Made by a program: the position numbers and the translations under genes | Assembly: GCF_000353285.1 (NCBI RefSeq) | Contig: NZ_KB731324.1 | Span: forward strand, 2,560,577-2,624,576 | Source of the DNA: Leptolyngbya boryana PCC 6306 | Lineage (GTDB): Bacteria > Cyanobacteriota > Cyanobacteriia > Leptolyngbyales > Leptolyngbyaceae | Length of the DNA: 64,000 nt | Direction: 5' to 3' | Shown: positions 63,501-64,000 of the stretch, piece by piece | How positions within the stretch are numbered: the first letter of the stretch is position 1 | How the letters are laid out: each line of letters begins with the position of its first letter | Notes under the pieces: generated by a model | The model's input: only the letters and a program-made list of their open reading frames with translations | Told to the model about the DNA's origin: nothing | The model's database searches: none

Positions 63501-64000
63501 CAAGTAAGAAGAGATTTGCGCCATCTGAATTAATTTTCAGCAGATTTCCGCGCTCACCTAGCTGCATCGTCAACGACATGACGAGTTTTTCGCGCAGTGG
63601 ATCGATCGGCGGATTCGTCACCTGAGCAAAGCGCTGCTTGAAGTAGTCATACAACAAATGCGGACGCTCAGACAGCACAGCAAGAGGAATATCATCCCCC
63701 ATACAGAAAGTTGGTTCTTTACCTTGAGCCGCCATGTCTTGGATGACCATTTCCAAATCTTCCAAGGTGTAGCCAAAGGCAGTTTGATGCGTCAGCAGCG
63801 ATTTTGCATCCAATGCCGTTGATTCCAAGAAAGCATGAGATTTCAGAGTTTTACGATTTTGCTTCAACCACTCTCCATAGGGATGAGCGTTGGCAATGCG
63901 TTGCTTGATTTCCCAATTTTTCAGCACTTCACGAGATTGCAAATCGAATGCAATCATTTGCCCTGGACCAAGCCGCCCTTTCTCAATGATTTCGGATTCT
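60589..64000 (-). CDS. Glutamate synthase large subunit, partial (5' end outside window)
   Basis: The reading frame continues to the window's right edge, so the N-terminal glutamine amidotransferase domain and roughly the first 400 residues are missing. Present are the central and FMN-binding domains ([42 protein letters not shown]), the 3Fe-4S ligands in [16 protein letters not shown], and the C-terminal GXGXG beta-helix ([18 protein letters not shown]). It makes glutamate from glutamine and 2-oxoglutarate. Whether it is the ferredoxin (GlsF) or NAD(P)H (GltB) form cannot be settled by eye, and no small-subunit gene is visible. Confidence 0.95.
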   Translation of the reverse strand, partial: ESEIIEKGRLGPGQMIAFDLQSREVLKNWEIKQRIANAHPYGEWLKQNRKTLKSHAFLESTALDAKSLLTHQTAFGYTLEDLEMVIQDMAAQGKEPTFCMGDDIPLAVLSERPHLLYDYFKQRFAQVTNPPIDPLREKLVMSLTMQLGERGNLLKINSDGANLFLLDSPVLTEPELDQIRESGLATANLSTLFEVAAGPEGLKAAVARLCEQATEAVRSGSKILVLSDRLDQSGNPTQLNADYSYIPPMLAVGAVHHHLIQKGLRMRASLVVDTAQAWSTHHFACLIGYGASAVCPYLALESVRQWWSDSKTQALMERGKIKSASIAAVQANFRKAIEDGLLKILSKMGISLLSSYQGAQIFEAIGIGGDLLNTGFFGTASRLGGLTLAELAQEILSFHSKAFPELTTKKLENFGFVQYRPGGEYHMNSPEMAKHLHQAVRTKNPDHYDLYQKHLAGRPLTALRDLLDFKSDRAAISIDEVEPAIDIVKRFCTGGMSLGALSREAHEVLAIAMNRIGGKSNSGEGGEDPVRYKILNEVENGTSPLLPHLKGLQTGDTANSAIKQVASGRFGVTPEYLMSAKQIEIKMAQGAKPGEGGQLPGPKVSPYIALLRRSKPGVTLISPPPHHDIYSIEDLAQLIFDLHQINPLAQVSVKLVAEVGIGTIAAGVAKANADIIQISGHDGGTGASPLSSIKHAGSPWELGLTEVHRVLMENQLRDRVILRVDGGIKTGWDVVMGALMGAEEYGFGSIAMIAEGCIMARICHTNSCPVGVASQKEELRKRFPGTPEHVVNFFLFIAEEVRSLLARLGYKSLDEIIGRADLLKPREAVNLTKTQLLNLDCLTQLPDTRSDRTWLNHETVHSNGAVLDDQLLSDPDLQAAIQNQGDVTKSVEVVNTDRTVGTRISGAIAKQYGNSGFSGQVTLNFTGAVGQSFGAFNLPCMTLNLVGEANDYVGKGMHGGEIAIKPSPEATYDPSQNVIIGNTCLYGATGGRLFANGQAGERFAVRNSLAEAVVEGVGDHCCEYMTGGVVVVLGRAGRNVGAGMTGGLAYFLDEDGSFQEKVNPEIVKVQRVVAPAGEQQLKELLEAHVEHTGSPKAKAVLANWSEYLPKFWQVVPPSEKDTPEANPDVEKVAVSA

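Overview
The window comes from a cyanobacterial chromosome. It carries psaF/psaJ, psbA, chlG, petP, cofG, a Psb35-like gene, PAP/fibrillin and DUF3318/DUF3134 genes, and it is dense in the HIP1 palindrome GCGATCGC. Gene content and order (tig-clpP-clpX diverging from asd-dapA-rnj; murD next to an aroQ-type gene) suggest a filamentous Leptolyngbya-like organism, but genus is inference.

Region A (1 to about 13.5 kb) is an integrated accessory element whose left end lies outside the window. It carries a tyrosine recombinase, a 1050-residue primase-polymerase/VapE-type helicase protein, two small ribbon-helix-helix-like regulators behind palindromic or repeated operators, an HNH endonuclease translationally coupled to a J-domain protein, and several unrecognised genes. 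It stops at the 3' end of tRNA-Asp(GTC), the classic attachment site for such recombinases. There are no capsid, tail or conjugation genes, so it looks like a phage-satellite or replicating integrative element. Three DNA-level systems stand out: (i) about 44 exact copies of the octamer CCCCCTGG/CCAGGGGG, in genes and between them, often paired as terminator hairpins, with none noticed in the other 50 kb; (ii) two iteron-type loci, opposed arrays of 11-bp repeats (2668-2854) and at least ten copies of GCTACCCCT (8632-8940); (iii) recurring AAAGTNACTTTT palindromes beside the octamer hairpins. A structured non-coding RNA resembling HEARO/omega RNA, without its usual nuclease, lies at about 3.9-4.17 kb.

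Region B (13.5-43 kb) is core chromosome: tsaD, psaF-psaJ plus a second psaJ-like gene, a polyamine transporter potABCD, CHAD and PD-(D/E)XK proteins, mraY, tRNA-Ser, phoU, purB, SH3-domain exported proteins, petP, an ArsA-like ATPase, chlG, a class A PBP, rsmB, murD, and a dynamin-like/DUF697 GTPase.

Region C (43-64 kb) opens with a compact TIR operon: a TIR protein overlapping a ParA-like (KGGVGRT) ATPase fused to a second TIR domain, a candidate immune or signalling module. Then come psbA (D1 with Glu130), an unknown gene diverging from a LuxR regulator, cofG, clpX-clpP-tig, asd-dapA-rnj and tRNA-Arg(CCG). A small defence-like patch follows (Mrr-type endonuclease, an antitoxin with a truncated ParE/RelE-like toxin, DUF29). 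The window ends inside a glutamate synthase large-subunit gene that runs off the right edge.
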